Below, in pieces: positions 41,390 to 50,441 of a stretch of DNA of 64,000 bases. Below the pieces are notes generated by a model. It ran no database searches. It had not been told where the DNA came from and worked only from the letters and a program-made list of their open reading frames with translations. A program made the position numbers and the translations under genes. This stretch comes from Oxalobacter sp. Its GTDB lineage: Bacteria; Pseudomonadota; Gammaproteobacteria; Burkholderiales; Burkholderiaceae_D. The DNA lies in contig JAEEYE010000004.1 in assembly GCA_016291665.1 (NCBI GenBank), forward strand, positions 54,731-118,730. The letters are read 5' to 3'. How positions within the stretch are numbered: the stretch's first letter is position 1; every line of letters starts with the position of its first letter.

Positions 41390-42148
41390 TTAGTTCGCGT
41401 TCTGAATGCCTTCCAAAGTGTCCATTGCCAGGCACAGGTCTTCCCAGGCCTGTGCTTTGCCTTGTGGAGTACGCAACAGGTAGGATGGATGGTAGGTGAT
41501 GACCAATGGGATCGTCATACCGCCCTGCTCATAAGTGTGGACTTTCTTGCGCAGGGATGAAAGGGACGGTTCCCGGCTGATCCTAAGCAGTGCGCAGGCT
41601 GCCGTTTTGCCCAGTGCGACGATGATTTTCGGTGCAATCAATGCAATCTGTTTTTCCAGAAATGGCATACAGATGGCACTTTCTTCTTCGGTGGGTTGCC
41701 GGTCTTTCCCTGCTTCGCTTGCGCGGCATTTGACGATGTTTGCGATATAGACGTTCCTTCCGCGGACCAGGTCCAGGCTTAAGAGCATGTTGTCGAGCAG
41801 CTGGCCTGATTTCCCAACAAACGGTTCGCCCTGCTGGTCTTCATAAAAACCTGGGCCTTCACCGATAAAGAGCCAATCGGCGTTCGTGTCGCCCACGCCG
41901 GGGACGATTTTGTTGCGCGTCTTGGCAAGATGACACTTTTGGCAGTGCATAATCTCATCGAGCAGTTGGATCCAGGTTTGCTTTTTATCCCCCTGGCTTT
42001 CCACGGCTTTAGGCGTCATTGGTGATGTACTGGTATTTCCTGCCGGTACCGTATCAACGGTATTGGCTGCAGCCGTCCTGGATTGCCAGACGGTAATGCC
42101 CATCTCCTTGAGGTAGGCTAAGCGGGTTGCATCATCCAACGTATTCAT
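41390..42148 (-). CDS. uracil-DNA glycosylase, type 4 (Fe-S)
   Basis: The 252-residue protein fits family-4 UDG. The iron-sulfur cysteines are CQKC, followed by KCR and ICMPFL, and the catalytic loops are GEGPGFYEDQQGEPFVGKSG and ITYHPSYLLR. The N-terminal ~60 residues are a low-complexity linker (TAAANTVDTVPAGNTSTSP). It removes uracil from DNA. Its start overlaps the end of rimI by 4 bp, so the two are co-expressed. Confidence 0.9.
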   Translation of the reverse strand: MNTLDDATRLAYLKEMGITVWQSRTAAANTVDTVPAGNTSTSPMTPKAVESQGDKKQTWIQLLDEIMHCQKCHLAKTRNKIVPGVGDTNADWLFIGEGPGFYEDQQGEPFVGKSGQLLDNMLLSLDLVRGRNVYIANIVKCRASEAGKDRQPTEEESAICMPFLEKQIALIAPKIIVALGKTAACALLRISREPSLSSLRKKVHTYEQGGMTIPLVITYHPSYLLRTPQGKAQAWEDLCLAMDTLEGIQNAN

Positions 42149-42645
42149 AACTTCAGTTTCATCAACAGCGCATCTTCCTTGGGTTGGACATAATATCCTG
42201 GCCTGATCCCAACCGTTTTGAATCCGGTGGATTCATAAAGGCCGATTGCGGGGGTATTCGACTCCCGTACTTCCAGGAAAACCGATTCCATCTCGAGGTA
42301 TCTGGCCAGTTCTAGAACCTTATCCATCAGGATGCGTCCATAGCCTTTACCCTGGAAGGCTTTGCCCACGGCAATCTTTAGAAGTTCCATCTCATCGACG
42401 ATATCCAAGGCGACGAAGTAGCCGATCAAGGTGCCTTGGCCATCACGCATGACAATACCTTGGTTTTCTGTGGCAATCGAACTTTCGAAATTACGGTATG
42501 TCCAATGGTATGGGAAGACTTCCTGCTCGATATAGTAGACGTCATGCAGGTCTTTCAGGCGCATCGGTGCGAAGGTCAGTTCCCCTTCACTTGCGGCCTT
42601 TTCCTGTGCCGCGGCCCCTTCTGATTGCATTGTCTTATCCTGCAT
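42145..42645 (-). CDS. rimI: ribosomal-protein-alanine N-acetyltransferase
   Basis: The 166-residue GNAT protein carries the acetyl-CoA motif VGKAFQGKGYGRILMD and the ending SNTPAIGLYESTGFKTVGIRPGYY, typical of RimI, which acetylates ribosomal protein S18. The first 22 residues (MQDKTMQSEGAAAQEKAASEG) are an unconserved lead. AGAGGA lies before the ATG. It lies in a tsaB-flavin reductase-rimI-UDG operon. Confidence 0.9.
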   Translation of the reverse strand: MQDKTMQSEGAAAQEKAASEGELTFAPMRLKDLHDVYYIEQEVFPYHWTYRNFESSIATENQGIVMRDGQGTLIGYFVALDIVDEMELLKIAVGKAFQGKGYGRILMDKVLELARYLEMESVFLEVRESNTPAIGLYESTGFKTVGIRPGYYVQPKEDALLMKLKL

Positions 42646-42660
42646 GGAAGGTTCCTCTCG

Positions 42661-43233
42661 CTAGTCTTTGCCAGGGCCGTGGTCGAATTTTGTGCCCTTG
42701 CCGATGCGGTAGAACTGACCGCCTGCGACATAGTGGACAGTACGCAGTCCTTCAGGCGCCTCATCGAAATGCCAATGGCCATCCCTAAAGACGCGCGTGT
42801 CACTCCAGGCTGCTACGGTCTCGCCTAAGAAAAGGTCCAGTTCCTTTTCATTTTCTGGATGAGGGATGACTTTGCAGATGAGGTATCCTGCGCAGCCCTT
42901 GACCATTGGCAGGTCAAAGCCTTCTTGGTAAAAGAAAGGGATATGTTTGTTTTTATCGGGCATTGTCGCCAGGCTGTGTTCACCAACATAAAGGACGGTT
43001 TCCATCTGGTCAGCTACTGGGATATGGACGACAAAATACCCACTTTTTTCAATCAGTTGCCGGGTATAGGCCTGTTTGCCGATATAGGCAATCACTTTGC
43101 CAGGGCCGCCGATGCCAACCCAGGCAGCTGCCATCACATCTTCAATACCATTGTATTTCGACGAAATCATGGTTGTGGGACCCACCTGTAACAGGCGGTA
43201 GGCTTTGCTGAGTTCAACAGGTTGGATGCTCAT
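42661..43233 (-). CDS. flavin reductase-like (flavoredoxin) protein, copy 2
   Basis: The 190-residue protein belongs to the same FMN-binding split-barrel family as the gene at 15819-16403. Family segments include VGPTTMISSKYNGIEDVMAAAWVGIGGPGKVIAYIGKQAYTRQLIEKSGYFVVHIP and GGQFYRIGK. It is inserted between tsaB and rimI, two genes usually adjacent, and is 15 bp upstream of rimI, so it is presumably part of that operon. Confidence 0.87.
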   Translation of the reverse strand: MSIQPVELSKAYRLLQVGPTTMISSKYNGIEDVMAAAWVGIGGPGKVIAYIGKQAYTRQLIEKSGYFVVHIPVADQMETVLYVGEHSLATMPDKNKHIPFFYQEGFDLPMVKGCAGYLICKVIPHPENEKELDLFLGETVAAWSDTRVFRDGHWHFDEAPEGLRTVHYVAGGQFYRIGKGTKFDHGPGKD

Positions 43234-43276
43234 GGTGTTTTTTCTAGGTATGTGGCAATTTTGTGCATGGTAAAAA

Positions 43277-43978
43277 CTATTGTGCGTTTGCTCCCCGTAA
43301 TGCCATGCGCTCTGCTGTCTTTAATGCGACTTTGTTGCGCAGGTAAAGCGGCTGTACGGCTTCAACAGGCACCGTGTTGCCGGCCTTAAACCGGGTTTCA
43401 GCAAGGATGGCAATCGAAGCTGCTTCCGGGAAAATCCCCGGCTCCTGTTTGAAACCTGTTACAACGGGTGCAAAGTCCTCCGCATACGCAGTTAATGCGT
43501 TGCCGCAAAAAGTCACATCCCCTTTGGGATGGATGTCGGAAACGGCAGACAGCTGGGGTTCCGTGACCGCCTGCCAGGTACCGTTTTCATAGTGGTATTG
43601 CCCCCAATAGACTTCATGCATCCTTGCGTCCAATACCGGTAACACTTCTGTGGCGCCCGTTTGGCATCGGCAGGACTCTGCCATGGCTTCGAGCGTCGTA
43701 ACCGGTATTACGGGGAGGCCCGAGCTGAAGGCGATGCCCTGGACAATGCCACAGGCAGTCCTTAATCCCGTAAAGGAACCCGGACCGCAGCCAAAGGCAA
43801 TGGCATCACAGTCTTTCAATGTGAGGCCTTCAGCGGCCAATAAGGATTGCAACATTGGCAGGACAGTCATCGAATGGGTGGAGAACCCATCCCGGGAATC
43901 GGTATGGACTTTTCCGCCATGAAGCAGCGCGACAGACGCAATGTCTGATGAGGTCTCAATGGATATGATATTAGGCAT
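43277..43978 (-). CDS. tsaB: tRNA threonylcarbamoyladenosine biosynthesis protein TsaB
   Basis: The 233-residue ASKHA-fold protein begins MPNIISIETSSDIASVAL and has FGCGPGSFTGLRTACGIVQGIAF, the TsaB signature. It pairs with TsaD in making t6A on ANN-decoding tRNAs. The track adds 12 unrelated residues before the ATG at 43978. It heads an operon with a flavin reductase, rimI and a UDG gene. Confidence 0.93.
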   Translation of the reverse strand: MPNIISIETSSDIASVALLHGGKVHTDSRDGFSTHSMTVLPMLQSLLAAEGLTLKDCDAIAFGCGPGSFTGLRTACGIVQGIAFSSGLPVIPVTTLEAMAESCRCQTGATEVLPVLDARMHEVYWGQYHYENGTWQAVTEPQLSAVSDIHPKGDVTFCGNALTAYAEDFAPVVTGFKQEPGIFPEAASIAILAETRFKAGNTVPVEAVQPLYLRNKVALKTAERMALRGANAQ

Positions 43979-44017
43979 GGCGCTATTGTAGGGGTGAGTC
44001 CTAGGCAAAATCAATGG

Positions 44018-45178
44018 TCAGCGCAAGACTTTCCAACCGGCAATGGCAGCTGCCAATACCATGCAGGCTACGGTGCCGAAGACGGCATAAAGCCCGTGTT
44101 GGTGGGCAATATGCCCCATTGCAGGGGGCCCTGCCATCAAACCCAAGTAACCCAAGGTGGTGACCGTTGAGAGGGCCTGGCTGACTGGCACCTCTTTTTG
44201 CCTGGAGATGTATGAAAAAAGGATTGGGATCAGGTTGGAAACGCCTAGTCCTATGATCGTAAAGCCCGCTAGTGAAAACCAGGTACCCGATGTCATCAAG
44301 ATAACCGCGAAGCCGATGATGGCAACAACGCCGCTTGCGGCAATCACCTTGGGCACGCCGAATGCTTCCAGGAGCCTGTCGCCCTTTAACCTGCCAATGG
44401 CTGTTGCTACGGAAAATACGGAAAACGCCAAGCCTGACATTTCGGTTTCACAGCCTTTACCCATCATAAAGAGTGCGCCCCAATCCAAGATGGTGCCATC
44501 TGCCATATAGAAAATACCGCATAAGAGTCCGAGGAAGACAACAATGCCCTTTAATCGGATGGCAGAATGGGATGCCGCCTCGCGCATCCCTGTGGGATCC
44601 AGGTAACGCTGGAAGATGAGCATCAGTCCCAAGAGCATCACCAGGCAAAGGATCGTCATTGACCAGGTGATGGCAAGGCCTACCTTTAGGAGCATCGAGA
44701 CAATCAGCGCCCCGAAAAAGCCACCGGCGCTGTACATCCCATGGAAACCCGACATCAAGCGCCGGTTTGTCCGTCTTTCTATGAGTGACGCCTGGATATT
44801 CATTGCAATATCGATGACACCGGATGAAAGCCCAAAAATGAGCAGCAAAACGCCAAAAAGGACGGTGTTTGTGGTAAAGGCCAAAGCCACGAGCGAAACC
44901 AGGAAAACCGTGGTGGAGACATTTAGGGTCTTGCGGCAACCAAAATGGTTGGTGAGTTTCCCGGCGATGAATATGGCAAGCAGTGCCCCGATGCCAATCA
45001 AGAGGAGCAGCATCCCCAACTGCGCTTCGTTGACGGTAAGGGAGGCCTTGGCGTACGGTACCAAGACTGCCCACGCGGAAATGGCCATACCCAATACCAA
45101 GAAGACATAGCGGGTCGCATATTGTTTCCATCGGAAAAACGTCTGGAAGTGCCCTGTTGCCGTGTTTGGCGCACTCAT
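44018..45178 (-). CDS. MFS transporter (YbjJ/FucP-like)
   Basis: The 386-residue protein has about twelve membrane segments. The central loop RRLMSGFHGMYSAGGFFGA and MADGTILDWGALFM are typical of the YbjJ subfamily. The substrate is unknown. It lies 39 bp upstream of tsaB and 58 bp from the end of gluQ and could be in the same transcription unit. Confidence 0.87.
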   Translation of the reverse strand: MSAPNTATGHFQTFFRWKQYATRYVFLVLGMAISAWAVLVPYAKASLTVNEAQLGMLLLLIGIGALLAIFIAGKLTNHFGCRKTLNVSTTVFLVSLVALAFTTNTVLFGVLLLIFGLSSGVIDIAMNIQASLIERRTNRRLMSGFHGMYSAGGFFGALIVSMLLKVGLAITWSMTILCLVMLLGLMLIFQRYLDPTGMREAASHSAIRLKGIVVFLGLLCGIFYMADGTILDWGALFMMGKGCETEMSGLAFSVFSVATAIGRLKGDRLLEAFGVPKVIAASGVVAIIGFAVILMTSGTWFSLAGFTIIGLGVSNLIPILFSYISRQKEVPVSQALSTVTTLGYLGLMAGPPAMGHIAHQHGLYAVFGTVACMVLAAAIAGWKVLR

Positions 45179-45236
45179 GGCGCATTTTCCTTAAAAAGCC
45201 CGACTGAAAGAGCCATCATGTACCTTTTGAAAAACT

Positions 45237-46166
45237 TCAACATTGGACGATGACTTTTTGTTTTTTAGGGATTTTATGTATGTCCCATTGTGCGACAGCG
45301 TCAGCCCAGAAGGCATCCAGTGTGATGTCGCCAGGCAATGGGGCAAGGCCTAAAAAATGCAGGACGCGGTTCAATAAGGGTATGGGATCCCCATTGGCAA
45401 TTGATGGTGCGTATGTCTGCTTGGAGAGTTTTTCCAACTGGGCGTTCACAGCCAACGGCAGGTGCGCATAGGCTGGTGGTTCGGCATTTAAGCACTGGTA
45501 AAGCCAGATCTGGCGTGGTGTGGAATCCAGGAGGTCGACACCGCGGACGATGTCGGTAATGCCTTGGTCGATATCGTCGACCACCACAGCCAACTGGTAT
45601 GCAAAAAGCCCGTCTGCCCTTTTGATTACAAAGTCCCCGACATCCTTTTCGAGGTTCTGTGTGACTGTGCCTTGGATCCTGTCGGTAAAGGAAATGTCAG
45701 CATCAGGTACCCTGAGCCGGTACGAGCGGATTTGTGTCCCTTCAGGAATTCCTTGCCGGCACCGTCCCAAGTAAAGCGGTGCCCCATCAATGCTTTTAGG
45801 GTTGCTGGCCAGGTCCTTGCGGCTACAGGCGCACCCATAGGCCATCCCCTTTTGGATCAGTAACTCAAGGATTTCCTGATACCTGGTGGTGCGCCTTGAC
45901 TGGTAAAGGATTGGACCGTCCCACCTGAAGCCGAATTTCTCGAGGGTTTTTAAGATGGACGTGGCCGATTCCATTGTGCAGCGCGTAGTATCGACGTCTT
46001 CAATCCGCACGATCCACTCGCCCCCTTGGGCTTTGGCATCGAGATAACTGCCCACGGCTGCCACCAGTGAGCCAAAATGCAGCTCCCCTGTCGGCGACGG
46101 TGCAAAGCGTCCCCGGTACCGGGCTTTTGTTTCTAATGGGTGTTGGGCTGTTTGGATACGGTTCAC
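45237..46166 (-). CDS. gluQ: glutamyl-queuosine tRNA(Asp) synthetase
   Basis: This 309-residue protein is a truncated glutamyl-tRNA synthetase paralog that charges queuosine in tRNA-Asp with glutamate. It has the class-I motif FAPSPTGELHFGSLVAA, the KLSKQ variant of KMSKS, and zinc ligands CACSRK...YLGRC. It lacks an anticodon-binding domain, as expected for GluQRS. Confidence 0.93.
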   Translation of the reverse strand: MNRIQTAQHPLETKARYRGRFAPSPTGELHFGSLVAAVGSYLDAKAQGGEWIVRIEDVDTTRCTMESATSILKTLEKFGFRWDGPILYQSRRTTRYQEILELLIQKGMAYGCACSRKDLASNPKSIDGAPLYLGRCRQGIPEGTQIRSYRLRVPDADISFTDRIQGTVTQNLEKDVGDFVIKRADGLFAYQLAVVVDDIDQGITDIVRGVDLLDSTPRQIWLYQCLNAEPPAYAHLPLAVNAQLEKLSKQTYAPSIANGDPIPLLNRVLHFLGLAPLPGDITLDAFWADAVAQWDIHKIPKKQKVIVQC

Positions 46167-46249
46167 CGTCTTGGCCTAAAATCTTCGATGTTGGCGTCAC
46201 TGCCTTGATATAAAATGGCAACTTGGGTTAGAAATCTTGCTGCACCATT

Positions 46250-46684
46250 ATGCCATTCATACGGTTACAGGAACAGGATTACGGGAAATTGTTGTCGTCG
46301 ATGACGGATACGTCGTGGACGGTGGCCTGTTTTTGTGCGCAATGGTGTGGCGCGTGCCGCAATTGGCTTGAACCGTTTACTGGACTCTCAGAAAAATATC
46401 CTGATGCTACCTTTGTTTGGATTGATATTGAAGACCATGCCGACCTGCTGGGAGACCTCGATATCGACAACTTCCCGTGCCTTCTGATCCAGTATGGCGA
46501 CATCGTCAATTTCTTTGGTGCAATCCACCCAGAACAGAAAGTGCTCGAGCGGCTTTTCCTGAACCACTATGCTTCAAGGCCTGGAGAAATGAAGGGATGG
46601 GTCAATGCCTCTCCTGAGCGTATCGCCTGGCAGGAGGATGCCAACTTAAGGCAGATGCTCTCCCAGGCTGTAAAAGCCGCCTGA
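46250..46684 (+). CDS. thioredoxin-fold protein
   Basis: The 144-residue protein has a thioredoxin-like domain with active site CAQWCGACRNWLEP (CGAC) and cis-Pro segment NFPCLLI. A C-terminal extension of about 40 residues lies beyond the fold. It is likely a cytoplasmic thiol oxidoreductase; the target is unknown. It is the only plus-strand gene of this stretch and no clear ribosome site precedes it. Confidence 0.82.
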   Translation: MPFIRLQEQDYGKLLSSMTDTSWTVACFCAQWCGACRNWLEPFTGLSEKYPDATFVWIDIEDHADLLGDLDIDNFPCLLIQYGDIVNFFGAIHPEQKVLERLFLNHYASRPGEMKGWVNASPERIAWQEDANLRQMLSQAVKAA

Positions 46685-46697
46685 AGGGCTTTCTGCC

Positions 46698-47426
46698 TTA
46701 TTCTTCCTTGGTTTCTGGGATATCCTCAATCCGCCAGATACAGGCTTTGCCTTTGTTTTCTTTTTCAATGGCATCAAGCACTGCTTCGTGTTCCTTCATT
46801 TCATCTTCTGATGCCGCAAGGACAATGACCGGCGTCTTATCTATAGGTGTGCTGCCATCGTCTGATGTAGTTGCAGCGTCCAGATAATTGTCGATCATCA
46901 ACGAGTTCTGGCCGCGTGTCAGGCGCAGGTAAACGTCAGCCAAAAGTTCTGCGTCCAACAGTGCCCCATGCAGTGTTCGCTCAGAATTGTCGATTTCAAG
47001 CCGCTCACACAAGGCGTCCAGGTTGTTCCTCTTCCCAGGGAACATGTTTTTTGCCATGGCCAACGAGTCGATGACATTGGTAGCGAGTTCATCAACCGTC
47101 GGGAATCCCGCCTGCTTGAGTTCGGCATTTAAGAACCCCACGTCGAACGAGGCATTATGGATGATGAGTTCTGCCCCTTTGATGAAGTTGCAGAAGTCTT
47201 GGGCAACTGCTGCGAAAACAGGCTTGTCCCCTAAGAATTCGTTGGTCAGGCCATGGATGGCAACCGCATCTTCCGGGACATCGCGTTCTGGGTTGATGTA
47301 GACATGGAAATGGTTTTCCGTGATGCGCCTGTCGATCACTTCCACACAGCCGATTTCAACAATCCGGTCGCCATTTAATGGGTCAAGGCCGGTGGTTTCC
47401 GTATCTAAGGTAATCTGGCGGCTCAT
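46698..47426 (-). CDS. dnaQ: DNA polymerase III epsilon (proofreading) subunit
   Basis: The 242-residue DEDDh exonuclease starts MSRQITLDTETTGLDPLNGDRIVEIGCVE, and has HNASFDVGFLN and LHGALLDAELLADVY, the DnaQ set. The C-terminal ~60 residues (IVLAASEDEMKEHEAVLDAIEK) contact the alpha subunit. It overlaps trhP by 4 bp. The usual rnhA partner is not adjacent. Confidence 0.94.
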   Translation of the reverse strand: MSRQITLDTETTGLDPLNGDRIVEIGCVEVIDRRITENHFHVYINPERDVPEDAVAIHGLTNEFLGDKPVFAAVAQDFCNFIKGAELIIHNASFDVGFLNAELKQAGFPTVDELATNVIDSLAMAKNMFPGKRNNLDALCERLEIDNSERTLHGALLDAELLADVYLRLTRGQNSLMIDNYLDAATTSDDGSTPIDKTPVIVLAASEDEMKEHEAVLDAIEKENKGKACIWRIEDIPETKEE

Positions 47427-48793
47427 GCGTTTTCCTTTCCTGCTTCGGGATGGCGCCTCCTGGCGATGAAAGCCCCTTTCTTGAAGCCTGTTGAGGGAAT
47501 CTGGACGATGTGGCCACTGCCTGGGGCAACGGTAATCGGGTTGCCGGATTTATCGCGCATTTCAGTCAACGCCATGATGGTGTTCCCTTCCGGTGAGAAA
47601 ACCTCCAGGGTATCGCCCACACTGAACCGGTTTTTGACCAAAACGGTTGCCCAGCCATCTGCTGCATCGGTCACATCACCCACATAGTGGCTGCTGTAGA
47701 GTTCAGATGCCCCGGTGATATAGTTCTGGTAGTCTTTCGTATGGTGCCTGACATAAAAGCCGTCGGTATAGCCCCTGTTGGCCAAGCCATCCAAGGCACC
47801 CAAGAGCTTTTCGTCAAAAGGCCTGCCGGCAACGGCGTCATCAATCGCTTTGCGGTAGGCTTGGGCTGTACGCACTACATAGTAGATTGACTTTGTCCTG
47901 CCTTCGACCTTTAGGGAGTCAACACCAATCTTTACGAGTTTCTCGACATGTTCAATGGCACGTAGGTCTTTTGAATTCATGATGTACGTGCCATGCTCAT
48001 CTTCCATGACGGGCAGCAGTTGCCCCGGGCGTTTGCCTTCTTCTAAGAAATAGACGCGTTCAGCTGCTGGGTGGCGTGGGTCAGAACCTAATGCCGATGG
48101 CAAAACACCCAAATCCTTGCGCATTTGGTCCATATCCATCTGGACAAAGTCACCCTGCGCATCTTCGGTGGCATTGGAGACGCGGTAGTTCCAACGGCAG
48201 GAATTCGTGCAGGTACCCTGGTTGGAATCACGGTGGCTGAAGTAGCCGGATAAGAGGCAGCGGCCAGAGTATGCAACGCAAAGCGCACCGTGGATGAAGA
48301 CTTCCAGTTCCATATCCGGGCATTGCTGGCGGATTTCTGCAATCTCATCCAATGACAGTTCGCGCGACAGGATGACGCGGGAGATGCCAAAACGCTGCCA
48401 GAAACGCACGTCAGCCCAGTTGATTGAGTTGGCCTGTACTGACAGGTGGACTATCGTATCTGGCCATTTATCCTTGACCATCATGATCATGCCGGGATCG
48501 GCCATGATCAGTGCATCTGGCGCCATTGCAATGACAGGCGCCATGTCATCCAGGTAAGTCTTAAGCTTCGCATTGTGGGCATAGATGTTGCTTGCCACAT
48601 AGAATTTCTTGCCGAGACGGTGGGCTTCCTGGATCCCTTCACCCAAGGATTCCAGGGATGAGAATTCATTGTTCCGTGCGCGGAGGCTGTAGCGTGGTTG
48701 CCCGGCATAGACGGCGTCTGCCCCAAAGGCGTATGCGGCGCGCATTTTGTCTAGGGAACCGGCTGGCAGTAAAAGTTCAGGTGCTTTTTGCAT
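47423..48793 (-). CDS. trhP: U32-family tRNA hydroxylation protein TrhP (YegQ)
   Basis: The 456-residue protein starts PELLLPAGSLDKMRAAYAFGADAVYAGQPRYSLRARNNEF and has the cysteine cluster HGALCVAYSGRCLLSGYFSHRDSNQGTCTNSCRW, both typical of YegQ/TrhP. The protein makes 5-hydroxyuridine at tRNA position 34 using prephenate. It is co-transcribed with dnaQ by a 4-bp overlap. Confidence 0.92.
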   Translation of the reverse strand: MQKAPELLLPAGSLDKMRAAYAFGADAVYAGQPRYSLRARNNEFSSLESLGEGIQEAHRLGKKFYVASNIYAHNAKLKTYLDDMAPVIAMAPDALIMADPGMIMMVKDKWPDTIVHLSVQANSINWADVRFWQRFGISRVILSRELSLDEIAEIRQQCPDMELEVFIHGALCVAYSGRCLLSGYFSHRDSNQGTCTNSCRWNYRVSNATEDAQGDFVQMDMDQMRKDLGVLPSALGSDPRHPAAERVYFLEEGKRPGQLLPVMEDEHGTYIMNSKDLRAIEHVEKLVKIGVDSLKVEGRTKSIYYVVRTAQAYRKAIDDAVAGRPFDEKLLGALDGLANRGYTDGFYVRHHTKDYQNYITGASELYSSHYVGDVTDAADGWATVLVKNRFSVGDTLEVFSPEGNTIMALTEMRDKSGNPITVAPGSGHIVQIPSTGFKKGAFIARRRHPEAGKENA

Positions 48794-48992
48794 GGTAGAG
48801 AGGAATTTTTATTTTCTGTTGCTTGTGACTGGGCAAGACGGATGGTTTGCAGGCCTAACAGGGATGGTATTGCTTCTGACGATGCTGTTTTTGATAGGTA
48901 CTGGGCATTTGGCAGTCCCCAAAACTTAGCTGTTTGAAATAAGCGCTGTTCGCTTAATATATTGATATTTCAGAAGAAAATTGAGCTTTGAA

Positions 48993-49079
48993 TGGTGCCC
49001 GGGACCGGAATCGAACCGGTACACCATTTCTGGCGAGAGATTTTAAGTCTCTTGTGTCTACCAATTTCACCACCCGGGC
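48993..49079 (-). tRNA. tRNA-Leu (TAA)
   Basis: The 87-nt cloverleaf has a GCCCGGG/CCCGGGC acceptor stem, anticodon stem AGAGA/TCTCT with loop CTTAAAA (anticodon TAA), a long variable arm and an encoded CCA end. The gap 48794-48992 between it and trhP holds no gene I can see. Confidence 0.97.
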
Positions 49080-49134
49080 AACCGTAAGCCGCTATTCTAA
49101 CAGAACGTAAGCAATAACTGACATAAATTTTTGC

Positions 49135-49683
49135 TTAGAATTGCAAGGATAGCGCCAGTTCAGCTGCGCGCTTTTCCCCATCGGTCTGTTTGATATCGCC
49201 TGGTGCTGTGACGTCAGGGATCAAGATTTCATCCACAATTTGGCACTTAAGGTATTCCATCGTTTTCTTGAAAGCAAAACGGATGCCATCAAAGGTCTCC
49301 AGTGACGTTTCGGCACAGCAGGCAATCAATGCGCACTGCTTCCCTTTGAAATCCTTCCCGCCAACGCAAAATGCATAGAAGTGGTCAATAACGGCCTTGA
49401 TCTGTGCGGGGAATGTGTACCAGTAGACGGGAGATGCGATGAGGATGAAATCGGCTTCAAGGATGGTATCAACAACTTTGTTGAACTCGTGTTTATAAAT
49501 GCAGGCAGTGCCTTTTGCGTAGCATTTGTCACATCCCCTGCAACCGGCCACTTTCATGAAGGCTGTATCAAATTGGGTGATGGTGTGCCCTTGTTGCGCG
49601 GCGGCTTCCTTGAAGGCATTGACCATTGCGAAAGTGTTGCCCTTGCGTCTGGGGCTGCCAGTGAGTATTACAATCTTGCCCAT
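49135..49683 (-). CDS. NAD(P)H-dependent FMN oxidoreductase
   Basis: The 182-residue flavodoxin-like protein starts VILTGSPRRKGNTFAMVNAF (the phosphate-binding loop) and has the segment SPVYWYTFPAQIKAVIDHFYAF. A cysteine pair GCRGCDKCYAKGTACIY is like that of the iron-sulfur flavoproteins of this family, so it may carry an Fe-S cluster or a thiol pair. It lies 12 bp downstream of a glutamine amidotransferase gene. Confidence 0.85.
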   Translation of the reverse strand: MGKIVILTGSPRRKGNTFAMVNAFKEAAAQQGHTITQFDTAFMKVAGCRGCDKCYAKGTACIYKHEFNKVVDTILEADFILIASPVYWYTFPAQIKAVIDHFYAFCVGGKDFKGKQCALIACCAETSLETFDGIRFAFKKTMEYLKCQIVDEILIPDVTAPGDIKQTDGEKRAAELALSLQF

Positions 49684-49695
49684 CGTGATGCCTTT

Positions 49696-50391
49696 CTAGC
49701 CTATGTCTTCAGCAATATGGCAGAAGTTCTGGAGGATTTTGCATGGCCATGGTGTCTGCAAAGCCATGGCAGGTTGCGGCTTTCCTTCATTCTGGTCGTT
49801 TTCCCAAGCGGCTTTAAGGATTTCCTGGGTGAACTCAGGATGGAACTGCACCGAAAAGGTACTCGTGCCGTAGCGCAACATCTGGTAGCGGTCTTTGTCA
49901 GAATACGCCATGACTTCTGCTGTCTCAGGGGGTACCAGGACACTTTGCTCATGGAAGAGGTTTGCGTCGAATGAATGCGGGAAGCCGTCTAATAATGGGT
50001 TGTTGCGGGCATTTTCAGTTAATGTTACCTGGAAAGTCCCCTTCTCACCGCCATGGGGATTTGTGCCAACGGTGCCACCTAAGGCGTGTGCCATCAATTG
50101 ATGCCCATAACAGACGCCAAACAAGGGAATATCCATGGCAACTGCCTGACGGATCCATTCAGCGGTGCGTTCACTCCAGTCGGCCTTATCGGTGACCATG
50201 GCCCAGGAACCCGTGATGATGGCGCCTTTCACTGAATGGGGCTCAGGCAGTGCTTCACCCTGATACGGACGCACAATATCGGCTTTTTTGTTAAAGGCAG
50301 ACAACCGGTTGATAAACCATTGGGCCGTTCCACCGCATTTTTCGGGGATTTTGCCCGGTGGTGTTCCCATCTCAATAATCAGGATTGCCAT
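49696..50391 (-). CDS. class-I glutamine amidotransferase-like protein
   Basis: The 231-residue protein has the GATase-1 triad: cysteine in FGVCYGHQLMAHALGG, and the HPE motif in SVQFHPEF. The N-terminus (GTPPGKIPEKCGGTAQWF) and lack of a synthetase domain suggest the stand-alone YfeJ-type, related to GMP-synthase amidotransferase. The acceptor substrate is unknown. Confidence 0.86.
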   Translation of the reverse strand: MAILIIEMGTPPGKIPEKCGGTAQWFINRLSAFNKKADIVRPYQGEALPEPHSVKGAIITGSWAMVTDKADWSERTAEWIRQAVAMDIPLFGVCYGHQLMAHALGGTVGTNPHGGEKGTFQVTLTENARNNPLLDGFPHSFDANLFHEQSVLVPPETAEVMAYSDKDRYQMLRYGTSTFSVQFHPEFTQEILKAAWENDQNEGKPQPAMALQTPWPCKILQNFCHIAEDIG

Positions 50392-50441
50392 CGTTGTTCC
50401 TTCCTCCCATTACGCCACAGAACGATACCATGTTATCGGGT

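Noticed and set aside
44457-45185. 242-aa minus-strand ORF in another frame of the MFS gene
   Set aside because: His/Cys/Trp-rich out-of-frame translation of a clear membrane protein gene.
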